A stretch of 22,112 nt of DNA from CALAED01 sp937891035 (GTDB lineage Bacteria > Actinomycetota > Actinomycetes > Streptosporangiales > Streptosporangiaceae). The notes beneath the pieces are model-generated. The model was not told the DNA's origin, ran no database searches, and saw nothing but the letters and a program-made list of their open reading frames with translations. Shown piece after piece: positions 13,395 through 22,112 of this stretch. The position numbers and the translations under genes are program-made. Position 1 is the stretch's first letter, and every line of letters begins with the position of its first letter. The stretch lies in contig DASQSZ010000197.1 of NCBI GenBank assembly GCA_035642125.1, positions 1 to 22,112 of the forward strand, read 5' to 3'.

Positions 13395-14756
13395 TCACGC
13401 GGGCGACGTGACGGCGGCGACGGCGGCGGACAGCGCGCGGGGGACGTCGGGGATGAGCAGGTGCCGGCCGTCGCGCACGATCTGCCGGCCGGAGACCACG
13501 ACGTGCCGGACGTCCGCCGCGGTCGCGGCGAACACGATGGCGGCGGCGGCGTGCGCCGGGTCGGTCCCCGCCAGCCGCACCGACTCCAAGCTCAGCGTCG
13601 CCAGGTCGGCGTACGACCCCGGCTCGATGCGGCCGGCCTCCGGCCAGCCGAGCCCATAGTGGCCGTTCCAGGTGGCCGCGGCGAGCAGCTCGCCCGCCGT
13701 CCAGTGACCGCGCTCGCGGGTGTCCAGCCGTTCGTCCAGCTCCACGGCGCGGGCCTCCTCGAACATGTCGATCATGGCGTGCTGGTCGGTGCCCAGGCAG
13801 ATCGGCGAGCCGGCGCCGTGCAGGTCGCGAGCTGGGCCGATGCCGTCGGCGAGATCGCGCTCGGTCGTCGGGCACATGCAAACGCCCGTCATGGTCGCGC
13901 CGAGCAGCCCGATGTCCTCGGGCGTGAGGTGGGTGGCGTGCACGGCGACGGTGCGCGCGCTCAGCGCTCCGCTTTCCGCGAGCAGCCGGGTGGGGGTCAT
14001 GCCGTACGCCTCCTGGCAGGCGGCGTTCTCCTTCGGCTGTTCTGACAGGTGGACGTGCAGCGGCGCCTGGCGTTCGCGGGCCCAGGCGGCGACGGCGCGC
14101 AGCTGCTCGCGCGGCACCGCCCGCACCGAATGGATCGCCGCGCCGATCCTGGCGTGGGTGCGGCCGTCCTTGCCGACGACGGAGTGCAGCGCGTCCACCC
14201 GGCGTGCCCAGTTGCCGGCCGAGCCGTCGCCGAAGCGCAGCTGCGGGCCCTTGAGCGGCTCGCCGATGCCGCCGGCGAGGTAGCAGGCGTCGAGCAGCGT
14301 CATCCTGATCCCCGCCTCGGCCGCCGCCGCGATGAGGGCGTCGCCCATCTCGTTCGGGTCGCCGTAGGGGCGACCGCCGTTGTCATGATGCAGATAGTGG
14401 AACTCACCGACGCAGCTGACGCCGGCGAGCGCCATCTCGGCATACACGGCCGTGGCCAGCGCGCGGTAGGTGGCCGGGTCGATACGGTCGGCGAGCCGGT
14501 ACATCTGCTCGCGCCAGGTCCAGAACGTGCCGCGGCCGCCGCCTTGGACCCGGCCGCGCAACGCCCGGTGAAAGGCGTGTGAGTGCGCGTTGGCGAGACC
14601 CGGCAGCGTGACCCCGGCCAGCCGCACGGCGTCCGGCGGGGCGGGGACATCGCGGGTGACCGTCGTGAACCGCTCGCCGTCCACCTCGATCAGCACGTCG
14701 GCGGCAATCTGGTCGCCGAGCCAGGCGAACTCGGCATGGAATCGTCCGGTGCCCAC
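13395..14756 (-). CDS. hutF: Formimidoylglutamate deiminase
   Basis: A 453-residue amidohydrolase of the HutF type, which deiminates N-formimidoyl-L-glutamate to N-formyl-L-glutamate and ammonia. Metal ligands are in GLANAHSHAFHRALRGR (His58, His60); PLHVHLSEQ, VAVHATHLTPED and CLGTDQHAMID supply the later ones. The FWTWREQMY and GEFHYLHHD segments are typical of HutF and separate it from guanine deaminase relatives. The GTG at 14756 is chosen because the protein begins right there and lies 32 bp after hutU; the frame stays open further upstream into hutU but is Arg-rich there. Having HutF rather than formiminoglutamase means a formylglutamate deformylase (HutG type) is needed; none is in the window. 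Confidence 0.92.
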   Translation of the reverse strand: MGTGRFHAEFAWLGDQIAADVLIEVDGERFTTVTRDVPAPPDAVRLAGVTLPGLANAHSHAFHRALRGRVQGGGRGTFWTWREQMYRLADRIDPATYRALATAVYAEMALAGVSCVGEFHYLHHDNGGRPYGDPNEMGDALIAAAAEAGIRMTLLDACYLAGGIGEPLKGPQLRFGDGSAGNWARRVDALHSVVGKDGRTHARIGAAIHSVRAVPREQLRAVAAWARERQAPLHVHLSEQPKENAACQEAYGMTPTRLLAESGALSARTVAVHATHLTPEDIGLLGATMTGVCMCPTTERDLADGIGPARDLHGAGSPICLGTDQHAMIDMFEEARAVELDERLDTRERGHWTAGELLAAATWNGHYGLGWPEAGRIEPGSYADLATLSLESVRLAGTDPAHAAAAIVFAATAADVRHVVVSGRQIVRDGRHLLIPDVPRALSAAVAAVTSPA

Positions 14757-14788
14757 CGCACCAGCGTCCCAGATCCGGCGTCGTCGCG

Positions 14789-16462
<1,674 letters not shown>

Positions 16463-16473
16463 AAAGGACTCCT

Positions 16474-18027
16474 TCAGGAAAGCGGCCCGGTGACGGACTC
16501 GGCGGCGGCCACCAGGCTGCCGGCCCGGACGAGATCCACGGCCGCCGCGATGTCGGGGGCCAAGAAGCGGTCGGCACCCGGCGCCGGGACGCGCGCGCGC
16601 AGCGCCGCGACCACGGCGGCGGTGGCCGGCCCGGGACGCAGCGGCGCCCGCAGGTCGAGCGCGCGGGCGGCGGTGAGCAGCTCGACGGCCAGCACCCGCG
16701 CCAGACCGTCGATGGCCCGGCGCAGTTTGCGCGCGGCGCTCCAGCCCATCGAGACGTGGTCCTCCTGCATCGCCGAGCTCGGGATGGAGTCGACGCCGGC
16801 CGGGACGGCCAGCCGCTTGAGCTCGGAGACGATGGCGGCCTGGGTGTATTGGGCGATCATGTGTCCGGAGTCGACGCCGGGGTCGTCGGCGAGAAAGGCC
16901 GGGAGGCCATGCGAGCGGGCCACGTCGAGCATGCGGTCGGTACGCCGCTCCGACATCGAGGCGAGATCGGCGATCGGGATCGCGAGGAAGTCCAGGACGT
17001 ACGCGAGCGGCGCGCCGTGGAAGTTGCCGTTGGACTCCACCCGCCCGTCGGGCAGCACGACGGGGTTGTCAACCGCGGCGGCCAGCTCGCGGGTGGCGAC
17101 CAGCTCGGCGTGCGCGAGCGTGTCGCGGGCGGCCCCGGCGACCTGCGGCGAACAGCGCAGCGAGTAGGCGTCCTGTACGCGGGTGCAGTCCGGGCCGCGG
17201 TGCGAGGCCATGATGGGCGAGTCGGCGAGCAGCGCGCGGAGGTTGGCCGCGCTCACCGCCTGGCCCGGATGCGGCCGGAGTGCCTGCAGATCGGCGGCGA
17301 AGACCCGGTCGGTGCCGAGCTGGGCCTCGACGCTCATCGCGGCCGCGACGTCGGCCGTCCGCAGCAACTCGCGCAGGTCGGTCATCGCCAGCACGAGCAT
17401 GCCCAGCATGCCGTCGGTGCCGTTGATGAGCGCCAGCCCCTCCTTGGCGGCCAGCGTCACCGGCTCGATGTCCGCGGCCGCCAGCGCCGCCGCGGCCGGG
17501 ACAAGCTCGCCGGCGGCGTTCCTGACCTCGCCTTCGCCCGTCAGGGCCAGCGCGACGTGCGCGAGCGGCGCCAGGTCGCCCGAGCAGCCGAGGCTGCCGA
17601 ACTCATAGACGACGGGGGTGATGCCGGCGTTGAGCAGCGCGGCCATGGTTTCGGCCGTGACCGGCCTGATGCCGGTGCGGCCGGTCGCGAGCGTGCGCAG
17701 CCGCAGCAGCATGAGCGCACGGACGACCTCGCGCTCGACCTCGGGTCCCGAGCCGGCGGCGTGCGAGCGGATCAGCGAGACCTGAAGCTTGGCCCGCAGG
17801 TCGGGGTGGATGTGCCGGGTGGCGAGGGCGCCGAAGCCGGTGGAGATGCCGTACGCGGGTATCGTGCGGGCGGCCAGTTCGTCGACGTGCGCCCGGGACT
17901 CGGCCATCGCCTTGTGCGCGGCTTCGTCCAGCGCGACCGGGGCGCCGTCTCGTGCCACGTGCACAACATCGTCGAAGGTCAGCGGTTCCGGCCCCACCAT
18001 GACCGGGGTCCGACGCCTGTCACCCAT
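16474..18027 (-). CDS. hutH: Histidine ammonia-lyase with a Cys-Ser-Gly cofactor triad
   Basis: A 517-residue histidase, which removes ammonia from L-histidine to give urocanate. The MIO electrophile forms from the triad in EFGSLGCSGDLAPLAH: here Cys148-Ser149-Gly150 rather than the textbook Ala-Ser-Gly. I recall the Cys form from actinomycete histidases, so it should be functional. AYGISTGFG near residue 60 carries the catalytic Tyr, and INGTDGM and SNGNFHGAPLAY are typical of HutH. The start is the ATG at 18027, which has GGGAGG 5 bases upstream; the frame is open to 18162 but that extension is Arg-rich with no similarity. It heads the hutHUFI operon and is divergent from an ABC importer. 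Confidence 0.95.
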   Translation of the reverse strand: MGDRRRTPVMVGPEPLTFDDVVHVARDGAPVALDEAAHKAMAESRAHVDELAARTIPAYGISTGFGALATRHIHPDLRAKLQVSLIRSHAAGSGPEVEREVVRALMLLRLRTLATGRTGIRPVTAETMAALLNAGITPVVYEFGSLGCSGDLAPLAHVALALTGEGEVRNAAGELVPAAAALAAADIEPVTLAAKEGLALINGTDGMLGMLVLAMTDLRELLRTADVAAAMSVEAQLGTDRVFAADLQALRPHPGQAVSAANLRALLADSPIMASHRGPDCTRVQDAYSLRCSPQVAGAARDTLAHAELVATRELAAAVDNPVVLPDGRVESNGNFHGAPLAYVLDFLAIPIADLASMSERRTDRMLDVARSHGLPAFLADDPGVDSGHMIAQYTQAAIVSELKRLAVPAGVDSIPSSAMQEDHVSMGWSAARKLRRAIDGLARVLAVELLTAARALDLRAPLRPGPATAAVVAALRARVPAPGADRFLAPDIAAAVDLVRAGSLVAAAESVTGPLS

Positions 18028-18356
18028 GCGAACCTCCCTACCCGCCCATCGCCGTCGAGTACCGACGTGCGGTTCGCCGCCGCCCTGGGAGCACAGCGCC
18101 GCCGAGGAGTTCCCGCCCCGCCGGCATTCCCGGCGGCATTCCCAGCGGGGGCGCGGCGACACGAGGTGCTACGGTCGGTATTTGTGCGGCTTCGTGACAA
18201 CTACCGGCTGCATCCGACACCGGGCCAGCGTAACCAGCCGGCGACCGGTCGGGCGGTGGGCATCGACTTCGGCCTGTTGTACTTTCTGTCCCTGCTTGCA
18301 TTCAGGGCATTGGCGACTATGTTGATTTGCCTGCCTATCAGAGGGGCTGAGTAGGT
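18028..18356. other. Divergent intergenic region between hutH and the ABC importer
   Basis: A 329-bp control region. It contains a 10-bp direct repeat cggcattccc at 18122-18131 and 18134-18143 (12-bp period), and an imperfectly placed 7-bp inverted repeat (18204-18210 and 18235-18241). A possible promoter for the importer lies at 18296-18323. I see no RNA gene and no ORF I believe. Regulators of both operons would be expected to bind here. Confidence 0.5.
18296..18323 (+). promoter_or_regulatory. Candidate promoter of the ABC importer operon
   Basis: ttgcat (18296-18301) and tatgtt (18318-18323), separated by 16 bases, resemble -35 and -10 elements in a locally AT-richer stretch. They lie about 33 bp ahead of the TTG start. 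This is a similarity call only. Confidence 0.35.
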
Positions 18357-19160
18357 TTGATCACCTTCGAGGGTGTCACCAAACGGTACGCCGACGGCAC
18401 GGTGGCCGTTGACGACCTCACCCTGGAGATCCCGACGGGCCAGATCACCGTCCTGGTCGGCCCGTCCGGGTGCGGCAAGACCACAACCCTGCGGATGATC
18501 AACCGGATGGTCGAGCCGACCACCGGCAAGATCACCATCGACGGCGAGAACATCGCCGACAGCGACCCGCCGACGTTGCGGCGTGGCATCGGCTACGTGA
18601 TCCAGCAAGCCGGGCTCTTCCCGCACCGGACGATCATCGACAACATCGCGACCGTGCCCTACTTGCTCGGCTGGGACAAGCGGCGGGCCAGGGCGCGGGC
18701 CGCCGAGCTCATGGATCGGGTGGGGCTCGACGCCAAGCTGGCCAAACGTTATCCGTTCCAGCTGTCGGGCGGGCAGCAACAGCGGGTCGGCGTGGCCCGG
18801 GCGCTCGCCGCCGACCCGCCGATCATGCTCATGGACGAGCCGTTCAGCGCGGTCGACCCGATCGTCCGCGCGGGCCTCCAGGACGAGTTCCTCCGCCTGC
18901 AGGCCGATATGCACAAGACGATCGTCTTCGTCACCCACGACATCGACGAGGCGGTGAAGCTCGGCCACCGCATCGCCGTCTTCCAGGTGGGCGGCACACT
19001 GGCCCAGCTCGCCACCCCGGACGATCTGCTGGCCAGCCCGGCCGACGGATTCGTGACCGGCTTCCTCGGCGGGGAGCGCGGCCTGAAGCGGCTGCGGTTC
19101 TTCCAGGAACTCGACGCGGCCCATACCAAGGGCGCCGCCGAGCCCGCCGACGCCGGGTGA
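18357..19160 (+). CDS. ABC importer ATPase, quaternary-amine/osmoprotectant (ProV/OpuCA) type
   Basis: A 267-residue ABC ATPase. Walker A is GPSGCGKTT (35-43), the signature LSGGQQQR is at 136-143 and Walker B is IMLMDEPFSAVDP. VIQQAGLFPHRTI and MDEPFSAVDPIVR are typical of the quaternary-amine uptake subfamily that includes OpuCA and ProV. The tandem CBS domains that sense ionic strength in many members are missing, so salt gating by that route is unlikely. The only possible start is the TTG at 18357, because a stop lies three codons upstream and the domain begins at once (MITFEGVTKRY). The first permease overlaps its stop (GTGA). Confidence 0.92.
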   Translation: MITFEGVTKRYADGTVAVDDLTLEIPTGQITVLVGPSGCGKTTTLRMINRMVEPTTGKITIDGENIADSDPPTLRRGIGYVIQQAGLFPHRTIIDNIATVPYLLGWDKRRARARAAELMDRVGLDAKLAKRYPFQLSGGQQQRVGVARALAADPPIMLMDEPFSAVDPIVRAGLQDEFLRLQADMHKTIVFVTHDIDEAVKLGHRIAVFQVGGTLAQLATPDDLLASPADGFVTGFLGGERGLKRLRFFQELDAAHTKGAAEPADAG

Positions 19161-19849
19161 TCTCCATGATCGCGGCCTTGGCCGATGACGGCGAACCGCT
19201 CGTCAGGTGGGATTGGATCGGCGACCACACCGGTGAGCTCGGCTCGCTGTCCGCGCATCACCTGAAGCTCGCGCTCGTGCCGGTGCTGCTCGGGCTGATC
19301 ATCTCGATTCCGCTCGGCGTGCTGTGCGCGCGTTGGCCGGCCCTCTACCCGCCCACGGTGGCCGGTGCGAACGTGCTGTACGCCCTCCCATCGCTCGCGT
19401 TGTTCATGCTGTTCATCCCGTACACCGGGTTGTTCTCCGACTGGACGCTCATGCTGCCGCTCACGCTGTTCACGCTGTCGGTGCTCGTGCCGAACGTCGT
19501 GGACGGCATGCGCTCGGTGCCCGATCCGGTCCGCCAGGCCGCCACCGCGATGGGTTTCAGCGGGCTGCGCCGGCTGGTCAGAGTCGAGTTGCCGATCGCG
19601 GTCCCGGTGGTCATCGCGGGCGCCCGGGTGGCCACGGTCGCCTCGATCAGCCTGGTCAGCGTCGGCGTGCTGATCGGCAACGGCGGTCTCGGGCAGCTGT
19701 TCATCGACGGTTACTCACGCGACTTCCCCACCCCGATCGTGATCGGCTCGGCCCTCATCGTCGTCCTCGCCCTCGCCTCCGACGCCGCGCTCGTCGCCGC
19801 CCAGCGCCTGCTCACGCCCTGGGCCAGAGCCAGAGGGAGAACGACATGA
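19157..19849 (+). CDS. ABC importer permease 1 (OpuCB/ProW type)
   Basis: A 230-residue membrane protein with about five to six hydrophobic segments and the ATPase-contact EAA-type loop VRQAATAMGFSGLRRLVRVE. The segment NVLYALPSLALFMLFIP is typical of OpuCB/ProW permeases. The GTG at 19157 overlaps the ATPase stop; an ATG three codons on (19166) is equally possible because neither has a clear ribosome-binding site. It works as one half of a heterodimeric pore with the next permease. Confidence 0.88.
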   Translation: MISMIAALADDGEPLVRWDWIGDHTGELGSLSAHHLKLALVPVLLGLIISIPLGVLCARWPALYPPTVAGANVLYALPSLALFMLFIPYTGLFSDWTLMLPLTLFTLSVLVPNVVDGMRSVPDPVRQAATAMGFSGLRRLVRVELPIAVPVVIAGARVATVASISLVSVGVLIGNGGLGQLFIDGYSRDFPTPIVIGSALIVVLALASDAALVAAQRLLTPWARARGRTT

Positions 19850-19889
19850 CCGCCCACAAGTCCCTCCCGAGCCCCGAGCGGGGAGCACT

Positions 19890-20579
19890 ATGAACGTGTT
19901 CGCCGATCAGGTGCGCGAGGCGTGGCGGTGGCTCACCGCCGGCGCGCAGTGGCACGGCGACGACGGGATCCCGCACCGGTTCCTGCAGCATCTCGGCTAC
20001 TGCGCGCTGGCCATGCTGATCGCCGCCGTGGTCGCGCTGGCGCTCGGGCTGCTGGTGGGGCATACCGGGCGCGGCGGTCTCGTGATCGTGAGCGTGGCCA
20101 ACCTGGCCCGCGCGATCCCCACGCTCGGGCTGTTGCTGCTCGTGGTCACCGTGACCTCGATCGGGCTGACCCCCGTGCTCGTGCCGCTGATCGCGCTGGC
20201 GATCCCGCCCATCTTGGTGAACACCTATGAGGGCATTCGCGGGGTGGACGGCGACTTGAAGGACGCCGCCGAGGGCATGGGCATGACCGGATGGCGGGTG
20301 CTGACGAGAGTGGAGGCCCCCGTCGCGCTGCCGCTGATCCTGCTGGGGCTGCGGACCGCGGCGATCCAGGTGGTGGCGACGGCGACGATCGCGGCGGTGG
20401 CCGGGCTCGGCGGGCTCGGGCGCTACATCGTCGACGGGCTCGCGCGCCAGGACTACGCGTCGGTGGTGGGCGGCTCGGTGCTCGTCGTGGGTCTCGCCCT
20501 CGCCGTGCAGATCGGATTCGCCGGCCTCCGGCGGGTGATCGTCTCGCCAGGGCTGCGCGGCCTGTCCCGTACCTCCTGA
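19890..20579 (+). CDS. ABC importer permease 2 (OpuCD type)
   Basis: A 229-residue membrane protein with several hydrophobic helices and the EAA-type loop LKDAAEGMGMTGWRVLTRVE. VANLARAIPTLGLLLL corresponds to the ALPSLALF segment of permease 1, showing that the two are paralogues. The ATG at 19890 has GGGGAG upstream. It lies 40 bp after permease 1 and 45 bp before the lipoprotein gene, in one operon. Confidence 0.9.
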   Translation: MNVFADQVREAWRWLTAGAQWHGDDGIPHRFLQHLGYCALAMLIAAVVALALGLLVGHTGRGGLVIVSVANLARAIPTLGLLLLVVTVTSIGLTPVLVPLIALAIPPILVNTYEGIRGVDGDLKDAAEGMGMTGWRVLTRVEAPVALPLILLGLRTAAIQVVATATIAAVAGLGGLGRYIVDGLARQDYASVVGGSVLVVGLALAVQIGFAGLRRVIVSPGLRGLSRTS

Positions 20580-20624
20580 ACTCCAGGAAAAACCCTCGGT
20601 GTCACACGGAAGGAAAGACACTCC

Positions 20625-21554
20625 ATGATCCGCTCACTTCGCGGCGCCGCCATCGGCATGGTGGCCGCTCTCGCTCTTTCCGCATGCGGCGGTGGTGACG
20701 ATTCGTCGGGCAACCCGCTGGGCCAGCCGAGCGGCGGCGGCGGCCAGGGCACCCTCGTCGTCGGCTCGGCCAACTTCCCCGAAAGCCAGCTGCTTGCCGA
20801 GATCTACGCGCAGGCGCTGACGGCCAAGGGGCTGAAGGTCACCAAGAAGCTCAACATCGGCTCGCGCGAGGTCTACTACGACCAGGTCAAGTCCGGCGCC
20901 ATCAGCGTGATGCCCGAATACAACGGCGCCCTGCTCACCACGTCGGTTGACAAGAACAGCACGGCCGTGACCAGCGAGGAGATCAACGCCGAGCTGAAGG
21001 CCAAGCTGCCGCCAACGCTGGAGATGCTGGCCTCGGCGCGGGCCGAGGACAAGGACTCGGTCACGGTCAACCAGCAGACCGCGACGAAGTACAACCTCAA
21101 GTCGATCGCCGACCTGAAGCCGGTGGCCAAGGACCTCACCATCGGCGGGCCTTCGGAGTTCAAGACGCGCACTCAGGGCCTGGTCGGGCTCGAGAAGAAG
21201 TACGGGCTGACGTTCAAGAAGTTCCAGCCCTTTGATGCAAACGCCCAGGCCAGCCTGGTGAAGCTGCTCAAGGACGACAAGATCCAGGCGGCCGACCTGT
21301 TCACGACCGACCCGACGATCACCGAGAACAACTTCGTCGTGCTTGAGGACCCGGAACACGTCTTCAGCGCCCAGAACGTCACGCCGCTGGTCTACAAGTC
21401 GGCCGTGAACAACACGGCGCGGGCGGCCCTCGACGCGGTGTCGGCCAGGCTCACCACGCAGGACCTGCTCGACATGATGCGGCAGATCGCGGTGGACAAG
21501 AAGGACCCCGACGTCGTCGCCAAGGACTGGCTGTCGAAGTCCGGCCTCGGTTAG
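20625..21554 (+). CDS. Glycine betaine/OpuAC-type substrate-binding lipoprotein
   Basis: A 309-residue lipoprotein. The signal peptide ends in the lipobox LSAC (Cys21), followed by a Ser/Gly linker. The mature part starts LVVGSANFPESQLLAEIYAQ, the pattern of OpuAC/ProX binding proteins, and has MPEYNGALL, where relatives read YPEYTG. The late loop usually carrying an aromatic cage residue (PPY-type) reads FSAQNVTPLVYK, so betaine binding is not assured; similar loops occur in actinobacterial ProX proteins. GGAAGGAAAG lies ahead of the ATG. Its stop codon overlaps that of the convergent LacI-type gene. The ligand is unknown: betaines, choline or a histidine derivative are candidates. Confidence 0.88.
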   Translation: MIRSLRGAAIGMVAALALSACGGGDDSSGNPLGQPSGGGGQGTLVVGSANFPESQLLAEIYAQALTAKGLKVTKKLNIGSREVYYDQVKSGAISVMPEYNGALLTTSVDKNSTAVTSEEINAELKAKLPPTLEMLASARAEDKDSVTVNQQTATKYNLKSIADLKPVAKDLTIGGPSEFKTRTQGLVGLEKKYGLTFKKFQPFDANAQASLVKLLKDDKIQAADLFTTDPTITENNFVVLEDPEHVFSAQNVTPLVYKSAVNNTARAALDAVSARLTTQDLLDMMRQIAVDKKDPDVVAKDWLSKSGLG

Positions 21555-22112
21555 GCGGGAGCCGGCGGGCCGGTCGAGTCGCGCCGGCGCAGGTTGGGCT
21601 CGCACATGATGCGGCGCTTGCGGGGCTTGCCCTCGATGGCGCCAACGACCACTCGCACGGCGGCGTGCACGATGCCTTCGATGTCCCAGTCGACACTGGT
21701 CAGCGGCGGCGTGAGGAGCGCCGACATCGGATGGTTGTCGTACCCGGCGACCGAGACGTCGCCGGGCACGGCGAGCCCGAGCTCGCGGGTCGCCGCGTAA
21801 ACGCCGTAGGCGATCGAGTCGGTGAAGCAGAACACCGCGGTCGGCCGGGGCCGCTTCGAGAGCACCTCGGCCGCCGTGGTGGTCGCGGCGGGCAGCGCTT
21901 GGTGCGAGGTGACGACGGACACCTCCAGGCCGAGCCGTTCGGCCTCGGCGTTGACGTAAACGTCGGCCGGCCGGTCCGGCGTGCTGGCCCGGGTGGGCGT
22001 GAGCACAGCGACGCGCCGGTGGCCGAGGGCGTGCAGATGCTCGAGGGCGAGCGTCACCCCACTCCTGTTGTCGAAGACGACCTCGCCGTGGGCGTGCCCG
22101 CCGCGCAGCCCG
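21551..22112 (-). CDS. LacI-family transcriptional regulator, C-terminal part (partial)
   Basis: About 186 C-terminal residues of a LacI/GalR regulator; the N-terminus with the DNA-binding domain lies beyond the right edge. Typical elements are VVFDNRSGVTLALEHLHALG at the start of the visible part, RVAVLTPT, RPTAVFCFTDSIAYGVY, VPGDVSVAGYDNHPMSALL and PPLTSVDW, all from the periplasmic-binding-protein-like effector domain. Effectors of this family are usually sugars or nucleosides. Its TAA stop (21551-21553) overlaps the TAG stop of the convergent lipoprotein gene, with no room for a separate terminator. Its targets are probably to the right of the window. Confidence 0.88.
   Translation of the reverse strand, partial: GLRGGHAHGEVVFDNRSGVTLALEHLHALGHRRVAVLTPTRASTPDRPADVYVNAEAERLGLEVSVVTSHQALPAATTTAAEVLSKRPRPTAVFCFTDSIAYGVYAATRELGLAVPGDVSVAGYDNHPMSALLTPPLTSVDWDIEGIVHAAVRVVVGAIEGKPRKRRIMCEPNLRRRDSTGPPAPA

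Noticed and set aside
16756..18354. 532-codon open frame antisense to hutH
   Set aside because: Shadow of hutH, whose sense frame is a full histidase. The antisense product is rich in Arg, Gly and Val with no motif.

Overview
The window is high-GC, GTG/TTG-start-rich DNA from an actinomycete. Dense polar operons, a complete five-step-type histidine utilisation set and Streptomyces/Streptosporangiales-like protein families point there; the genus cannot be fixed from the sequence. Both edges cut genes: a LuxR/LAL-type ATPase regulator on the left and a LacI-family regulator on the right.

Left part (1-3816): the N-terminus of the large ATPase regulator, a NUDIX-NYN fusion protein, a soluble tandem SppA (S49) peptidase and a flavin-reductase-like protein coupled to it. 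These look like ordinary chromosomal genes.

Middle part (about 3890-12120): an accessory block with visibly lower GC, falling to about 46-48% at its right edge. Its core is a five-gene, fully overlapping minus-strand operon (11827 to 8146): a PLP enzyme, a 164-residue orphan family, a DapA-family aldolase, a haem-oxygenase-like diiron oxygenase (HDO) and a Rieske ferredoxin. Content and order match the rohPQRS(T) pathway that converts L-arginine to the nitroimidazole antibiotic azomycin (2-nitroimidazole). The proposed route is L-Arg to 4-hydroxy-2-ketoarginine (RohP), to guanidinoacetaldehyde plus pyruvate (RohR), to 2-aminoimidazole (RohQ), to 2-nitroimidazole (RohS, with RohT as likely electron donor). 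Next to it lies a TetR regulator divergent from a minus-strand run: YdcZ-type DMT transporter, metallo-beta-lactamase-fold protein, DsbA-like protein and a LuxR-type regulator with a degenerate receiver domain. Two near-identical 13-bp palindromes, 40 bp apart centre to centre, lie between tetR and the transporter. I infer an export, protection or regulation module for the cluster, but this is not shown. A strong hairpin separates the convergent tetR and rohT.

Upstream of rohP is a 384-bp leader containing a small ORF with a Shine-Dalgarno sequence. Both its ribosome-binding site and its start codon lie in the stems of a nested inverted repeat. Two further inverted repeats lie between that ORF and rohP. 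This is the most original structure in the window.

Right part (12212-22112): a hutH-hutU-hutF-hutI operon on the minus strand takes histidine to N-formylglutamate through HutF. Divergent from it is a four-gene quaternary-amine/osmoprotectant-type ABC importer (ATPase, two permeases, lipoprotein). The juxtaposition suggests, without proving, uptake of histidine or a histidine-derived betaine. The importer ends tail-to-tail, with overlapping stop codons, against the partial LacI-type regulator.
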